Source of the DNA: Ochromonas danica
Lineage: Eukaryota; Sar; Chrysophyceae; Chromulinales; Chromulinaceae
DNA: 64,000 bases
Direction: 5' to 3'
Assembly: GCA_015146655.1 (NCBI GenBank)
Contig: VKHL01000012.1
Location: 186,001-250,000, forward strand
Positions 55,435-64,000 of the stretch are shown here, in pieces (within the stretch, counting starts at the first letter, position 1; each line of letters begins with the position of its first letter). The translations under genes and the position numbers were made by a program. The notes beneath the pieces are model-generated. The model ran no database searches and had not been told where the DNA came from. It worked only from the letters and a program-made list of their open reading frames with translations.

Positions 55435-58400
55435 ATGGGAAGTGCCGACTTCTTCTCCGTTACTTCTTCCTTTCCTAGCGTGAATCCTGCTTGGACGATT
55501 CTTATTTATTTTGTGATTCCTCTATTGCCTCTCTTTGTGGGACTTAAGCGGAAAGATGACCGCAAATGGCGAGGAGGGAAAGTCTATTCCTCTATTTGCA
55601 AGATCACAAACTTTGTCAATGAAAATTCGCCATTTTTTGCCATTGGACAATTTTGTTGGACTGTGGTCTTAGTTGTCAATCAAGGGTCCTATTCCTATTC
55701 CCACATGAAGTTCGCTTATGATGTTTCGTATTACAGTCGCGTGGACTCGGCAGACTTCCGTCATCTCTCTGCCACACAATATTTGGGTACGTATAACTCT
55801 CTAGATGCTCTAAATGGACATAATGGTGGGTCGGCTTCTGGTTTTCAATCGTCTTCGGTCCGTGCCGCGGCCTTGTTGGATGATTCTCATCGCAGACTTC
55901 AGATTTCCTCCATTGACTCTAATCTCACTCTGTCATATCACCTCTCATCATGGGATAATGTCTTGACCGAGGAGTCTTTGCGGAATATTTGCTTGATCGA
56001 GAAGAACATTCTCGCCAATCCCGGCTGCATTGGCAGTGGATATTATTCCTCTGCCATCCCCACCATCTTCAACTCCAGCTGTCATTATAAGCATAGATCC
56101 TTCGATTATTCTCTGACCTTGTTAGGTCTGGAAAGTAATTCACTCTATGTGAGTGACTTCGTCAATCAATATCGCCCAGAAAGTGAAGTCCTTCTCTCCT
56201 ATTTTGGGATTGGCACTTGTGAAAGTTTGGATACGAATGAGTTTCAAGATCTTTTGGATGACTATGAAGCAGACGGTATTGAGATTACATACACCTCCAA
56301 AGAGCTGAATAAGAAATTGTTGAAGAATATGGCGGGTAACACATTGCTCTATCTGGTCATTGCCACGATCGTAGCGTTCGTTGTTTTGGCGCTTGGAGTG
56401 AGAGGATTAATTGTCCCTTTGATAACCTTGCTGTGTTTGGTTGTGGCGTTTGTCAATAGCACAGCTTTCATTGGATTGATTGGGTACAATTACTTCCCCA
56501 TTTCCAACTCAGCCGGTGTGTTGATAACATTGATTTATGCTTGCAATGCTGTGAATACTTTCGGCTCCTCCTGGCGCACTCACGTAAAGAAAGGATTTCA
56601 ACCCTCGGTACCAAATATTTTAAACACTTACAGGACGTTCGGCCATAAGTTCCTTTACATTACATCCCTCGCCTGCATTTGTCTCTTTGTATTGGCTTCC
56701 AGTGATATCATCGTGATCCGCCAATTCGGCTTGTTCACGGGATTTTCCGTGTTGTCCTTTTATCTGTTCTTTCACTATGTTATCTTGCCTGTATGGCTAT
56801 TGGGAGCCATGTCCAGTCTCAATCGCCCGATATATAAGTTCTTCCGCAAAGCACGGAAATACTTCTGTGGCAGCTGTCAATTTCTAAACAGTATCGGCAT
56901 GGTTGACACATTGGCTGCGGCTATGATATTAGGAGGAGATGATGATGACTCAGAAAGGAACGACAGGCAGGAGCCAGAGCCACCAGAAGAAGAGTCAATC
57001 GTGCAACCTGAGCGTATCGTATTCGTAGGTAGTGATCCTAATCAACCTGATGATGGGGTGGGCAACTCTTCCAATCAAACTGCTATTGTCGCTGCTTCCC
57101 CTTTGGACGAGACGGTTAATCTTGGAGCTACTGATCCAGAGTTGGAAGAAGCTACCTTTGACACGCAATTCTGCCGTGGCAAGCGCCCATTGAAGCTGCT
57201 AGGATTCCTTTATTTGCTGATAGTCTTCGTGGCACTGGCTATTGTATATGGAGTCACCATAACTCGATTCGGTCTAGTTACGGGCATTCCGAAGATTTTC
57301 CCGACCTCGTCGAACTTAGGCAAAGAGATGCGAATATTGGAGAAATACAAGAACGACCTGTTGGAAAGTCATATATCTGGAGCAGGTTTAAGCACAGTTG
57401 TTTTCCAAGCTCCAACCGCTCGACCAACTGCAGCGCCTTCGGGAGTGACGAGAAGTCCCAGTGCCCGGCCAACCTATGCTCCCACCACTCAAGCGCCACC
57501 ACAGAGTGTAAACTATCAGATACGAGGGTGCTGGGGCATTAATGCTGACCTTGACGATCCAGATGATATTGCCGAAGGAGAGTTCGACTTCGATTCCTTT
57601 GCTCCTTATGTCTCTAAAGGAGGACTGCCTTCAGACATGCAAGCACTGTGTAATTATGTTGACAGCAATCGACACTACTTGAGTGTGGTGTCTGAGTGGA
57701 ATGCAACGAAGGATTGCATTTACAGTCCATATATCAGAGTGTACAACTCGTTGCCAAACTCTCTGAAGACTTACGTCAATGCTTTCACCGTGTGGGGCAA
57801 ACAAGACACTGCCAACAGCTACAGTGTTGGGTATTTCTCCCAATCTAACACCACTAGTCCCGTGTGGGTATGCGCGAACTTCAGTGTGGTGTCTAACATA
57901 AGCTCCATTGGTGGGGACCCTGGAGAGGTGAAACAAGTCAGAGATCGCTGGAAGTCTGCATTTGCGGACCATGCCACAACTTCTGCTTCATCCTATGGCG
58001 TCCCTGTGATTACTTCTTCTCCAGCCTTCACATATCCTCTTCTGAGTCATACCCAAGCTGACTTTCTCAAAATTTGTCTCGCGGCCACTATTGTTGGCTT
58101 TGTTGGTCTTCTCTTCATCTTCACGTTGTCTGACTTTGGACTGACGGTATTTGGATCGTTGTCGATCTTTACGACTCTATCAGTATCTTTGTGTTTGCAT
58201 ATCTTTTTCTCTTCTGATGAAATAGACTTGTGGGATATCGTAGTCTTGCAATCTATTATGTTGATTGTGGTTGACTTCCCGGTCTATCTCATTGAAGAGT
58301 ATATGAGCGCTCGTGCCTTTGCCGACAAGCAAACAACTACAGCTATTGACAAAGTTCTCTCTCCTGCTTTAGCCAGAACGAATAAGAACATGCGATGGGC

Positions 58401-59466
58401 TATAGTCGCGCCAATCATATTGATGGTCTGCTCCTCCATCCCTGCGCTGTTTGCTAAGTTGGAGATCTTAGCTCGAGCGGGTGAATACATTATCATTGTC
58501 ACTCTGGTCTCGACTATCATGACGATTTTCATACAGCCTTATCTTCTTGCTTTTGGTTGTAGAACAAAGATCTGTGAGAAGTTTTGCTATATTGAGGAAG
58601 AGTATGAGGAGTATGTCGATGCTTTACCTCCAGCTGCAGCTAGCTTGCCGCCTGAACATTCTCCAAATGAAGGAGACTATGCGGAGCCTGGGAGTCCTCA
58701 GCCTGTCGCTAACCCTGATGCTATGCGAAGCAGCACATTGGGTGCTTATGATGATGATGGCCAAACAGTCGTTTCTGCCCATTCATTTCATAGCCCTGGC
58801 TCTGTGGCCGGCTCTATGTCTGGCTCTGCGCAGGGATCTGTGCAAGGATCGCAAACATCTCTTGCAAGTGCGCAACGCCATGCTGCATATAGTCGTCACG
58901 CGAGTCAGCTTATGTATCGACAGCCAACTCAATCACAACTCATCAGCGTGCCGTCAGAATATGAAATGGCACAACAAGGTGTTCAGACAATGCGTCCTCA
59001 CTTTGCTTCATCTCAATATGGTGCAATGATTGGCCCTGACGGTGTTATGTATCAAGGTCAAGGAATGCCTCCTGGTCCAATGCCACCGCGCGGTTCCATG
59101 CAGTATCCCCCTCAGCAGCAACCCATGCCCATGTCTAGACATCCTTCCATGATGCAAACCTATCCTGGACCGCCTCGTCTTCATCCTATTCACAGCATGT
59201 ATGCGCGGGGGCCAATGTCACCCCCCAACATGCCTCCTCGAGGCGGGCCTGGATTTGGATCTGTCCCTTCTATGCCCATGAACGACATGTATCCCCCTCC
59301 ACCACCGCAGGGTATGTACGGGCCAGGTCCCCAAGGTGGAGGCATTCCTCTGATGCGAGGCCCCTCTCAGTATGGTAATATGCCTCCCCCATCTCCTGGT
59401 GGTGGAGTGTATCCTCCAAGACCGCGACCTAATTCGGTCAGTTTCTATGATGCTCCTCAGTATTAA
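55435..59466 (+). CDS. RND/Patched-Dispatched-like transporter with sterol-sensing-type core
   Basis: 1343 residues from the first ATG (MGSADFFS). Seen: TM1 at about 16-36 (ILIYFVIPLLPLFVGL); a large extracytoplasmic loop; a five-to-six-helix block at about 299-465 (LLYLVIATIVAFVVLALGV ... VLSFYLFFHYVILPVWLL); a cytoplasmic acidic linker; TM7 near 595; a second loop with a Ser/Thr/Pro stretch (RPTAAPSGVTRSPSARPTYA); a second helix block at about 875-1035; and a 290-residue Pro/Gln/Met/Gly-rich tail. The two-fold layout of TM1 + loop + TM2-6 is that of the RND superfamily. The family-typical GxxxD in TM4 is not obvious; ITLIYACNAVN stands there, so proton coupling is uncertain. A lipid or sterol substrate is inferred only. 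Confidence 0.75.
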   Translation: MGSADFFSVTSSFPSVNPAWTILIYFVIPLLPLFVGLKRKDDRKWRGGKVYSSICKITNFVNENSPFFAIGQFCWTVVLVVNQGSYSYSHMKFAYDVSYYSRVDSADFRHLSATQYLGTYNSLDALNGHNGGSASGFQSSSVRAAALLDDSHRRLQISSIDSNLTLSYHLSSWDNVLTEESLRNICLIEKNILANPGCIGSGYYSSAIPTIFNSSCHYKHRSFDYSLTLLGLESNSLYVSDFVNQYRPESEVLLSYFGIGTCESLDTNEFQDLLDDYEADGIEITYTSKELNKKLLKNMAGNTLLYLVIATIVAFVVLALGVRGLIVPLITLLCLVVAFVNSTAFIGLIGYNYFPISNSAGVLITLIYACNAVNTFGSSWRTHVKKGFQPSVPNILNTYRTFGHKFLYITSLACICLFVLASSDIIVIRQFGLFTGFSVLSFYLFFHYVILPVWLLGAMSSLNRPIYKFFRKARKYFCGSCQFLNSIGMVDTLAAAMILGGDDDDSERNDRQEPEPPEEESIVQPERIVFVGSDPNQPDDGVGNSSNQTAIVAASPLDETVNLGATDPELEEATFDTQFCRGKRPLKLLGFLYLLIVFVALAIVYGVTITRFGLVTGIPKIFPTSSNLGKEMRILEKYKNDLLESHISGAGLSTVVFQAPTARPTAAPSGVTRSPSARPTYAPTTQAPPQSVNYQIRGCWGINADLDDPDDIAEGEFDFDSFAPYVSKGGLPSDMQALCNYVDSNRHYLSVVSEWNATKDCIYSPYIRVYNSLPNSLKTYVNAFTVWGKQDTANSYSVGYFSQSNTTSPVWVCANFSVVSNISSIGGDPGEVKQVRDRWKSAFADHATTSASSYGVPVITSSPAFTYPLLSHTQADFLKICLAATIVGFVGLLFIFTLSDFGLTVFGSLSIFTTLSVSLCLHIFFSSDEIDLWDIVVLQSIMLIVVDFPVYLIEEYMSARAFADKQTTTAIDKVLSPALARTNKNMRWAIVAPIILMVCSSIPALFAKLEILARAGEYIIIVTLVSTIMTIFIQPYLLAFGCRTKICEKFCYIEEEYEEYVDALPPAAASLPPEHSPNEGDYAEPGSPQPVANPDAMRSSTLGAYDDDGQTVVSAHSFHSPGSVAGSMSGSAQGSVQGSQTSLASAQRHAAYSRHASQLMYRQPTQSQLISVPSEYEMAQQGVQTMRPHFASSQYGAMIGPDGVMYQGQGMPPGPMPPRGSMQYPPQQQPMPMSRHPSMMQTYPGPPRLHPIHSMYARGPMSPPNMPPRGGPGFGSVPSMPMNDMYPPPPPQGMYGPGPQGGGIPLMRGPSQYGNMPPPSPGGGVYPPRPRPNSVSFYDAPQY

Positions 59467-59966
59467 CAATGCAAGAATAGCTGTAGTTAGCAATATTGTA
59501 AAGAAGAGGTGTGTTTGTATGTATTGCTTTGATGTGAATAAAGTAGGTCAAGTGATGTGAGTATTTTGATGTGATGACAGCGTATCATATCATATGAGGT
59601 AATGATGATGGTAGTAGTGGTAGTGGTAGTGGTAGTGTATGCACTCAAGCGATGGAATCTTCTCTCTTCAACGAGTTAATAGATGCTTCTAGTCTTGACT
59701 TTTGGAGAAATGCTAAATTAGCTGCTTTGTGATTGATTTTGTCTCATGAGATCTAATACGATGAGGGTTTTCCCTGGACACTCATGTGCCTTATTTGATT
59801 TGCTGCTAGCTAGCTGGCTGGCTAGTCCAAAGCAAAGCGGTACAATAACTGCTGCAGTAGATGTGTCTGTCAGTGGTACTGTACTATAGTAATATCAACC
59901 AGTGGTCGTCAGTAATATAAATCTGATGTTTGTTTACTTGTTGGGTTGTTACTGTAGACTAGCTAG
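59467..59966. other. Convergent gap with simple repeats
   Basis: 500 nt between two 3' ends. A GTAGTG repeat occupies about 59609-59637; CTAGCTAGCTGGCTGGCTAG lies near 59808-59827. No gene seen. Confidence 0.6.
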
Positions 59967-62517
59967 CTAACATGGTGAGCGGAAGGCTAATCGCCATCGC
60001 TCGGTGGCATTGCTAACGCCACAGTCTCGACTGCTTGGCAATTCATCTGGATAGCTTTGAATCACCGCGTCAATATCACCAAAGCCTATAACATTAGTCC
60101 TCCTGGGCCTTTTGTTGTTCTTGCCAGTAACACTATCCTCCTCAACTTCCATCTTACTAGTCGAAGCAGAAGAGTCGACGTGTTTCATGGAGAAGTGCAG
60201 ATTGGCTTTCATGGTAACATCAGACAGCTGCTCCCATGACAATAGATTCTTCCCCACAAAGACCTCCTAACAGAGACAAGATTAAGAGAGGTCAATCAAT
60301 CAATCAACTAACACAGCACAGCCAGTACAGGCCAAGTGGTTGGTTGGCTTACATCTTGTTGTCTCCAATGAGGAAGCACAGCCTCACTAGTATTAACACT
60401 TTCTCTCGCCCTCTCGAAGTCTTGCATCTGACTTGTAAGCTCTTTCTCTTCTTTAGCAATAGCAGAGGCATAGAGACGTCGAGCTTGTTCCTCGTCATTC
60501 ATCAAAGCATCCTCTACGGCAGGACCAAAACATAAAGCAGGAGAGATGAGAAGACGAGATGCATCGAGACATGCTCGACCAATACAACCCGCTTGAACCT
60601 CTTGCTTCCTTCGCCTTTCACATCCAATAATTGCTGACTCAACCACTTCCCGAAGATGCAATTGCATGTAGTCAGACAGCAGTCTGCGCGCCGAGGAAGA
60701 CAAACCTTTGACAACTCGAGGCCTGCCTGTGCCTTTCAATGACAAGAACACGTTCTCCACCATCTGCGCATCAACTACACGCGGTCTGTCTTCTTCTCTG
60801 TGTTCATCAAGATAGAGGACTTGACTTAGATTGGTACGTTCTGGTCGAGCTTTGTCTTCCTCTTCGCTCACTAATGCTGCGGAGAGAAGGCGTCCTGTGG
60901 CTTCTTTGCCGGACAGTTCGATGCCTTCCTGCTCAAGATTGGGCTTCTCTGTGCCGTCATCTTCAATAGGAGGCAAAGTGATGCAGCTTGTAGTGTGAGG
61001 AGTTGCATTGTTGTTTGTTGCAGTTGTTGGGAAGACTGGCTGGCTGCTGGTTGATGTGGAGGACTTGTTCATCGCTTGGGACAGCTGCATTGGGTTTGGA
61101 GCAAGAGAAGAGGAAGGAGTAGACTGCTTCATGACAGATTGCTGCTGTTGTTGTTGTGGTTGCATCATACCAGCTGGTGCAGATGGAAGAGGAGCAGAAG
61201 TTGGGAAGACTGGCTGATGTGGCGGAGGTTGCATGGGCTTGTTGACAGGCAAGGGCTGGTAGGTGGACTGGGCGGGTGTATAGGGTCCAGCTACAGACAT
61301 CATGTTCCCAGGGAGTTGCGAGGATTGCTGCACGACTGCGCTGGACATCATCCCTGAAGAAGCCCCTTGTCCTTGTTGCACGCCAGCAGACATCATCAAG
61401 GAGGAGGAAGGAGCGGATCCAAAGGGAGCAGCGTTTGAATACTGTGACATCATCATCTGTTGTGTTGGTTGTGGCGGGACAGTGTTATTGTTGTATTGTT
61501 GTGGCACTATTCCACCAGACATCTGCATGGAATAGTTTGCTGCCATGGCCTGCTGTGGCCGAGGGACATGTTGTTGCATGCCTTGTGTTGACTGTACCTG
61601 CTGTACCTGTTGCTGTGGGAATAATGCCTGCTGCTGCTGCTGTTGTTGAGAGAGAAGTTGTTGTTGTTGTTGCTGTTGCATCTGTTGGTGTAGTTGTATT
61701 TGCTCTTCTTTCTTCTTTCGGAGAGTCTCAGCCAGAGCGTGTCGGCCAGCTACGATCTGTTAGACAGAAGACAGTCCATCGTCATCATCGTCATCAACAT
61801 CGTCAGCTTCTATCGAGTGATGGTAATCTACTGCAGATGGTGTGGTGTCTTACCAGCTCGTAGTACTCTTTCATCTTGGCGGGGCCGAAGAGAACGCCAA
61901 GGCGGCGCTTGAAATGTTCCTCTCGACTCTGTGCGTCTGTACCATCAGGGAAGGATTGCTACCCCACAGAGATACACACAAAGACACAAAGACACAGTTA
62001 GCAGTCACAGTTAGTCACAGTGACAGTGACAGTCACACAGTCAGTCAATACACAGTGTCAGTCAGTCAGTCAGTCAGTCACAGTCAGTGTATGAGACAGG
62101 CCAGCATATCATAGCATAGCATAGCATAGCATAGCATATCATATCATATCATAGTATAGCATAGCACATGTCAGGTCAGTCTACCTCGACCAGCAGCCAG
62201 CATTCTTTGATCCTCTCTCCTTTCTCCTGGTCAAGGATGCCCTTCTGAATGGCATTGTTGATGATGGCTTTGATGATCTTCACAGAGGAAGGCTTGTGGG
62301 AAGCAGCAGATGGCGGAGGACCTGCGGAGGTCAAAGTCAACGCGGGTGAGGTGAGGTGAGGTGAGGTGAGGGACAAGGAGGTGGACAAATGCAGCCTACC
62401 ATTCATCATGGATGAAGACTTTCCCTTCCCTCTCAAAGCTGGCCGGCACTTCCTGGACTTGCTAGTCGCTTTGCCTTCGACTTCTCTGCCTTGGCCTTGG
62501 CTGTGACTTCTGGACAT
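59967..62517 (-). CDS. TAF4-like TFIID subunit (poly-Q)
   Basis: Five exons (minus): 62517-62400, 62321-62185, 61958-61854, 61756-60353 and 60266-59967; introns 78, 226, 97 and 86 nt; 687 residues. The basic N-terminus (MSRSHSQGQG) leads to a helical region (KIIKAIINNAIQKGILDQEK; REEHFKRRLGVLFGPAKMKE) compatible with an RST-type domain. Poly-Gln tracts (about 145-170 and later) and a Pro/Gln/Met-rich stretch follow. The C-terminal part (MVENVFLSL ... LSSSARRLLSDYMQLHLREV, then IGCERRRKQE) resembles the TAF4 histone-fold/CCTD region, where LSxAxxxxLxxxxxxxxxxAxHR is typical. TAF4 anchors TFIID with TAF12. The match is by pattern, not strong identity; another poly-Q transcription coactivator is possible. 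Introns 1 and 2 contain microsatellites. Confidence 0.6.
61985..62165. repeat. Intronic microsatellite cluster (CAGT)n and (ATAGC)n
   Basis: Inside TAF4-like intron 2: ACACAAAGACAC units, CAGT/CACAGT runs at about 62000-62090, then ATAGC/ATATC pentamers at about 62108-62165. Intron 1 also has (GGTGA)n at about 62344-62371. These explain the larger size of intron 2. Confidence 0.85.
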
Positions 62518-62727
62518 CTAGCCTAGAGATTTAGAGCTTTCAATATTTAGCAATTTAGAGATTTGGCGTCTCTTGCCTTATGATCTTATGTCTAATGAGA
62601 TTGGACGATCTTATGATAACTATTTACAGCTGATAACAGATAACAGCTGTGATTAGACAGCTACTGCCTTAGCAATCTTTGAGACTAGGAGACACCAGCC
62701 AACCAACAACAACAAACTACACTTAGT

Positions 62728-63529
62728 CTACTTCTCCTTGTATTCATCCGCCATGACATTCCGCACAGTTCCCTTGAGCTCCACGCGCAGCTCCGTGTTA
62801 TCGTCTCCTTTAAGAATGTCCTTGACAAACTGACACTCCACCTGCAGCTGCACCATCTCTAGCGCACCGCGAATGACTCCAGCCAGCAGGTTGCAGTAGT
62901 TCAGGTCCTGGTACTGGCTGGGTAGCTCCACGAAGTCGACCAAGGGATTGTCCGTGAAGACTAGTGTAAAGGCAGAGTTCTCCTTGTTCCATCCAGTGAC
63001 CTCCGGTGCCACTCCCAGGAACATTTTGAAAGCCACCCGTGCGATGACGTCAGCCGTGTCCTTGAAGTTCGAGCAGTTGCTCACTCCGCTCTTCGCCAGA
63101 AACTCGTCTATTAGGCGCACACCTGTAAGGCAGTAGCAAAGATGAGGGGAGCAGGGTGGGTAGGAGTGGTGGGGGTCGGTCACCTATATTGTAGCCCATC
63201 TTCTCCAGCTGCTCGTTGATCATGGAGGGCTGCTCGAAGTCCTTGATGAGCTGAGTGCACAGTCAAAGGTCACCATGGAGGCACAGTAGCGGAGGGTGGG
63301 GGAGGGGAAGGGTGTACCTGGACGATGAGTGCCCCGTAAGTCAATGTGAGCAGCTCAGCATTCTGCCAGACAAGAAGATCATCCGTTAGCAGGCAGTTAG
63401 ATGGGCAGACCACAACGAGGTGCTTACCACTTTGGTCATCTTCGACCACACCTGATCTCCTAAACGCTGATTGGCTGACTTGGCATTCATCCCCTTGACT
63501 TTGTCTTTGGGAACCGGTTCTGCTGTCAT
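62728..63529 (-). CDS. TRAPPC3: TRAPPC3 (Bet3) subunit of the TRAPP tethering complex
   Basis: Bet3 is the core longin-like subunit of TRAPP, the Rab1 guanine-nucleotide exchange and tethering complex at ER-Golgi membranes. Four exons (minus): 63529-63428, 63362-63318, 63250-63184 and 63122-62728; introns 65, 67 and 61 nt; 202 residues. Seen: NAELLTLTYGALIVQ (an entire 45-nt exon), INEQLEKMGYNIGVRLIDEF, the conserved Cys context SNCSNFKDTADVIARVAFKM (Cys for palmitoylation at the position typical of Bet3), NPLVDFVELP and LAGVIRGALEMVQLQVECQF. The start MTAEPVPKD fits the short, variable N-terminus of the family. A TCTTAAGTTAA motif lies about 32 nt upstream in sense orientation. Confidence 0.93.
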
Positions 63530-63560
63530 GAAGGGAAACCCGTTTCTGTGATAAACACAT

Positions 63561-63571
63561 TTAACTTAAGA
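63561..63571 (-). promoter_or_regulatory. Recurrent motif TCTTAAGTTAA before TRAPPC3
   Basis: On the minus strand an exact TCTTAAGTTAA followed by ATG (extended TTCTCTTAAGTTAAATG), 32 nt upstream of the TRAPPC3 start codon and in its sense orientation. It lies in the 107-nt gap to the next gene. Confidence 0.5.
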
Positions 63572-63636
63572 GAACTCAGTGTGTAGACTATGTAATAATT
63601 AGACTTGACATCTAGGACAAACATCCTGTAGTTTGA

Positions 63637-64000
63637 CTATTGTTTCTCAGACAGACTTTGGGTGGCATTGAATAGAACTTCTGAAAGTCGAGAGAAGACA
63701 CCATTTTGTGAATGTGTCTAGAAAAAAAAGAAATGTTATTTAATCTTCCTCATTCAAAGGCAAACAGTTCATCAGCAAGAGTCAAGCAATAACTTTTAAA
63801 TTCATAATCACTCTCATTCACCTTATGAATATCGTTGAAAGCATTAAAAGTGTTCTGTAACATTGCAGAAAACACAAAGTCATCCTGTTGGTCACACTCA
63901 CGTGAACAATCTCTTCCGCCATGGGTGAGAGGCCATTTGCGATCGCGAAGTGCTCAGTTGAGCAAATCACACAGATAATGCTTGTCAAAAGCAATGATCT
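63637..64000 (-). CDS. 3' end of an unidentified gene (5' part outside window)
   Basis: Three exons on the minus strand can be joined in phase 0: 64000-63902 (continues off the edge), 63854-63822 and 63717-63637. Introns are 47 nt (GTGAGT to TTACAG) and 104 nt (GTGAAT to TTCTAG). The deduced C-terminus reads in part AIANGLSPMAEEIVH, then NTFNAFNDIHK, then THSQNGVFSRLSEVLFNATQ and ends SLSEKQ. I do not recognise the family; the segment looks helical and amphipathic. An acceptor 30 nt earlier would also be in frame but would leave a 17-nt intron, which is implausibly short here. Confidence 0.5.

Noticed and set aside
63855-63901. A 17-nt intron (63885-63901) in the right-edge gene
   Set aside because: An in-frame acceptor 30 nt further on gives a 47-nt intron with a better pyrimidine tract; 17 nt is too short for this genome's introns.
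1-64000. A multi-gene metabolic, defence or mobile system
   Set aside because: Genes are eukaryotic, individually promoted and functionally mixed. I found no transposase, integrase, capsid, reverse transcriptase, CRISPR repeats or toxin-antitoxin pair.

Overview
This is a gene-dense nuclear window from a protist. Genes lie on both strands, intergenic gaps are short, and nearly all introns are 47-112 nt long with GT-AG ends. Three proteins carry hydrophobic N-terminal presequences typical of nucleus-encoded proteins sent to a complex plastid. In two of them the predicted signal-peptide cleavage site is followed by phenylalanine (ISA-F, VLS-F), the plastid-import signature of algae with red-derived secondary plastids. 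Other genes have mitochondrial-type presequences, and there is a cilium-type BART protein and a Dicer. A photosynthetic stramenopile or a similar red-plastid alga with a ciliated stage fits best; I cannot name the species. I saw no transposase, LTR element, CRISPR array, rRNA or tRNA.

Layout. 1-1.2 kb: 3' part of translation factor eIF5, whose 319-nt intron holds a box C/D snoRNA-like unit. 1.5-6.3 kb: complete Dicer. 6.3-7.5 kb: convergent gap with a second, 170/170 identical copy of the snoRNA-like unit. 7.5-9.7 kb: TCF25/RQC1 (-). 10.2-20.6 kb: a 3414-residue kinesin with three C2-like and six Tudor-like modules. 21.0-25.7 kb: secreted beta-helix, Cys-rich, multi-pass membrane protein. 26.3-28.5 kb: divergent pair of plastid-type genes (hydroxybutyrate-dehydrogenase-like SDR and a methyltransferase-like protein). 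28.8-29.8 kb: UDP-rhamnose epimerase/reductase. 29.9-34.0 kb: BART + UBA coiled-coil protein (-). 34.2-39.7 kb: two PH-like paralogues sharing a 590-bp near-identical block. 40.2-41.0 kb: small mitochondrial membrane protein (-). 42.0-43.4 kb: six-exon ankyrin gene (-). 44.0-45.4 kb: organellar KsgA-type rRNA dimethyltransferase (-). 45.6-47.4 kb: DUF2009/UPF0652. 47.6-48.5 kb: thioesterase-like (-). 48.9-52.1 kb: disordered protein. 52.4-53.3 kb: GIDE-domain-like protein (-). 53.5-54.4 kb: ankyrin protein. 55.4-59.5 kb: RND/Patched-like transporter. 60.0-62.5 kb: TAF4-like poly-Q protein (-). 62.7-63.5 kb: TRAPPC3/Bet3 (-). 63.6-64 kb: 3' end of an unidentified gene (-).

The genes are mostly housekeeping and do not form one pathway. 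Several themes recur: translation and ribosome quality control (eIF5, TCF25, KsgA, the snoRNA-like units), RNA silencing (Dicer), cilium and cytoskeleton (kinesin, BART protein) and plastid metabolism. The most notable non-coding signals are the duplicated snoRNA-like unit, an 11-bp intergenic motif TCTTAAGTTAA found five times, and the conversion-like tract between the PH paralogues. Exon joins were derived by hand from splice signals and reading-frame phase; none was tested against transcripts.
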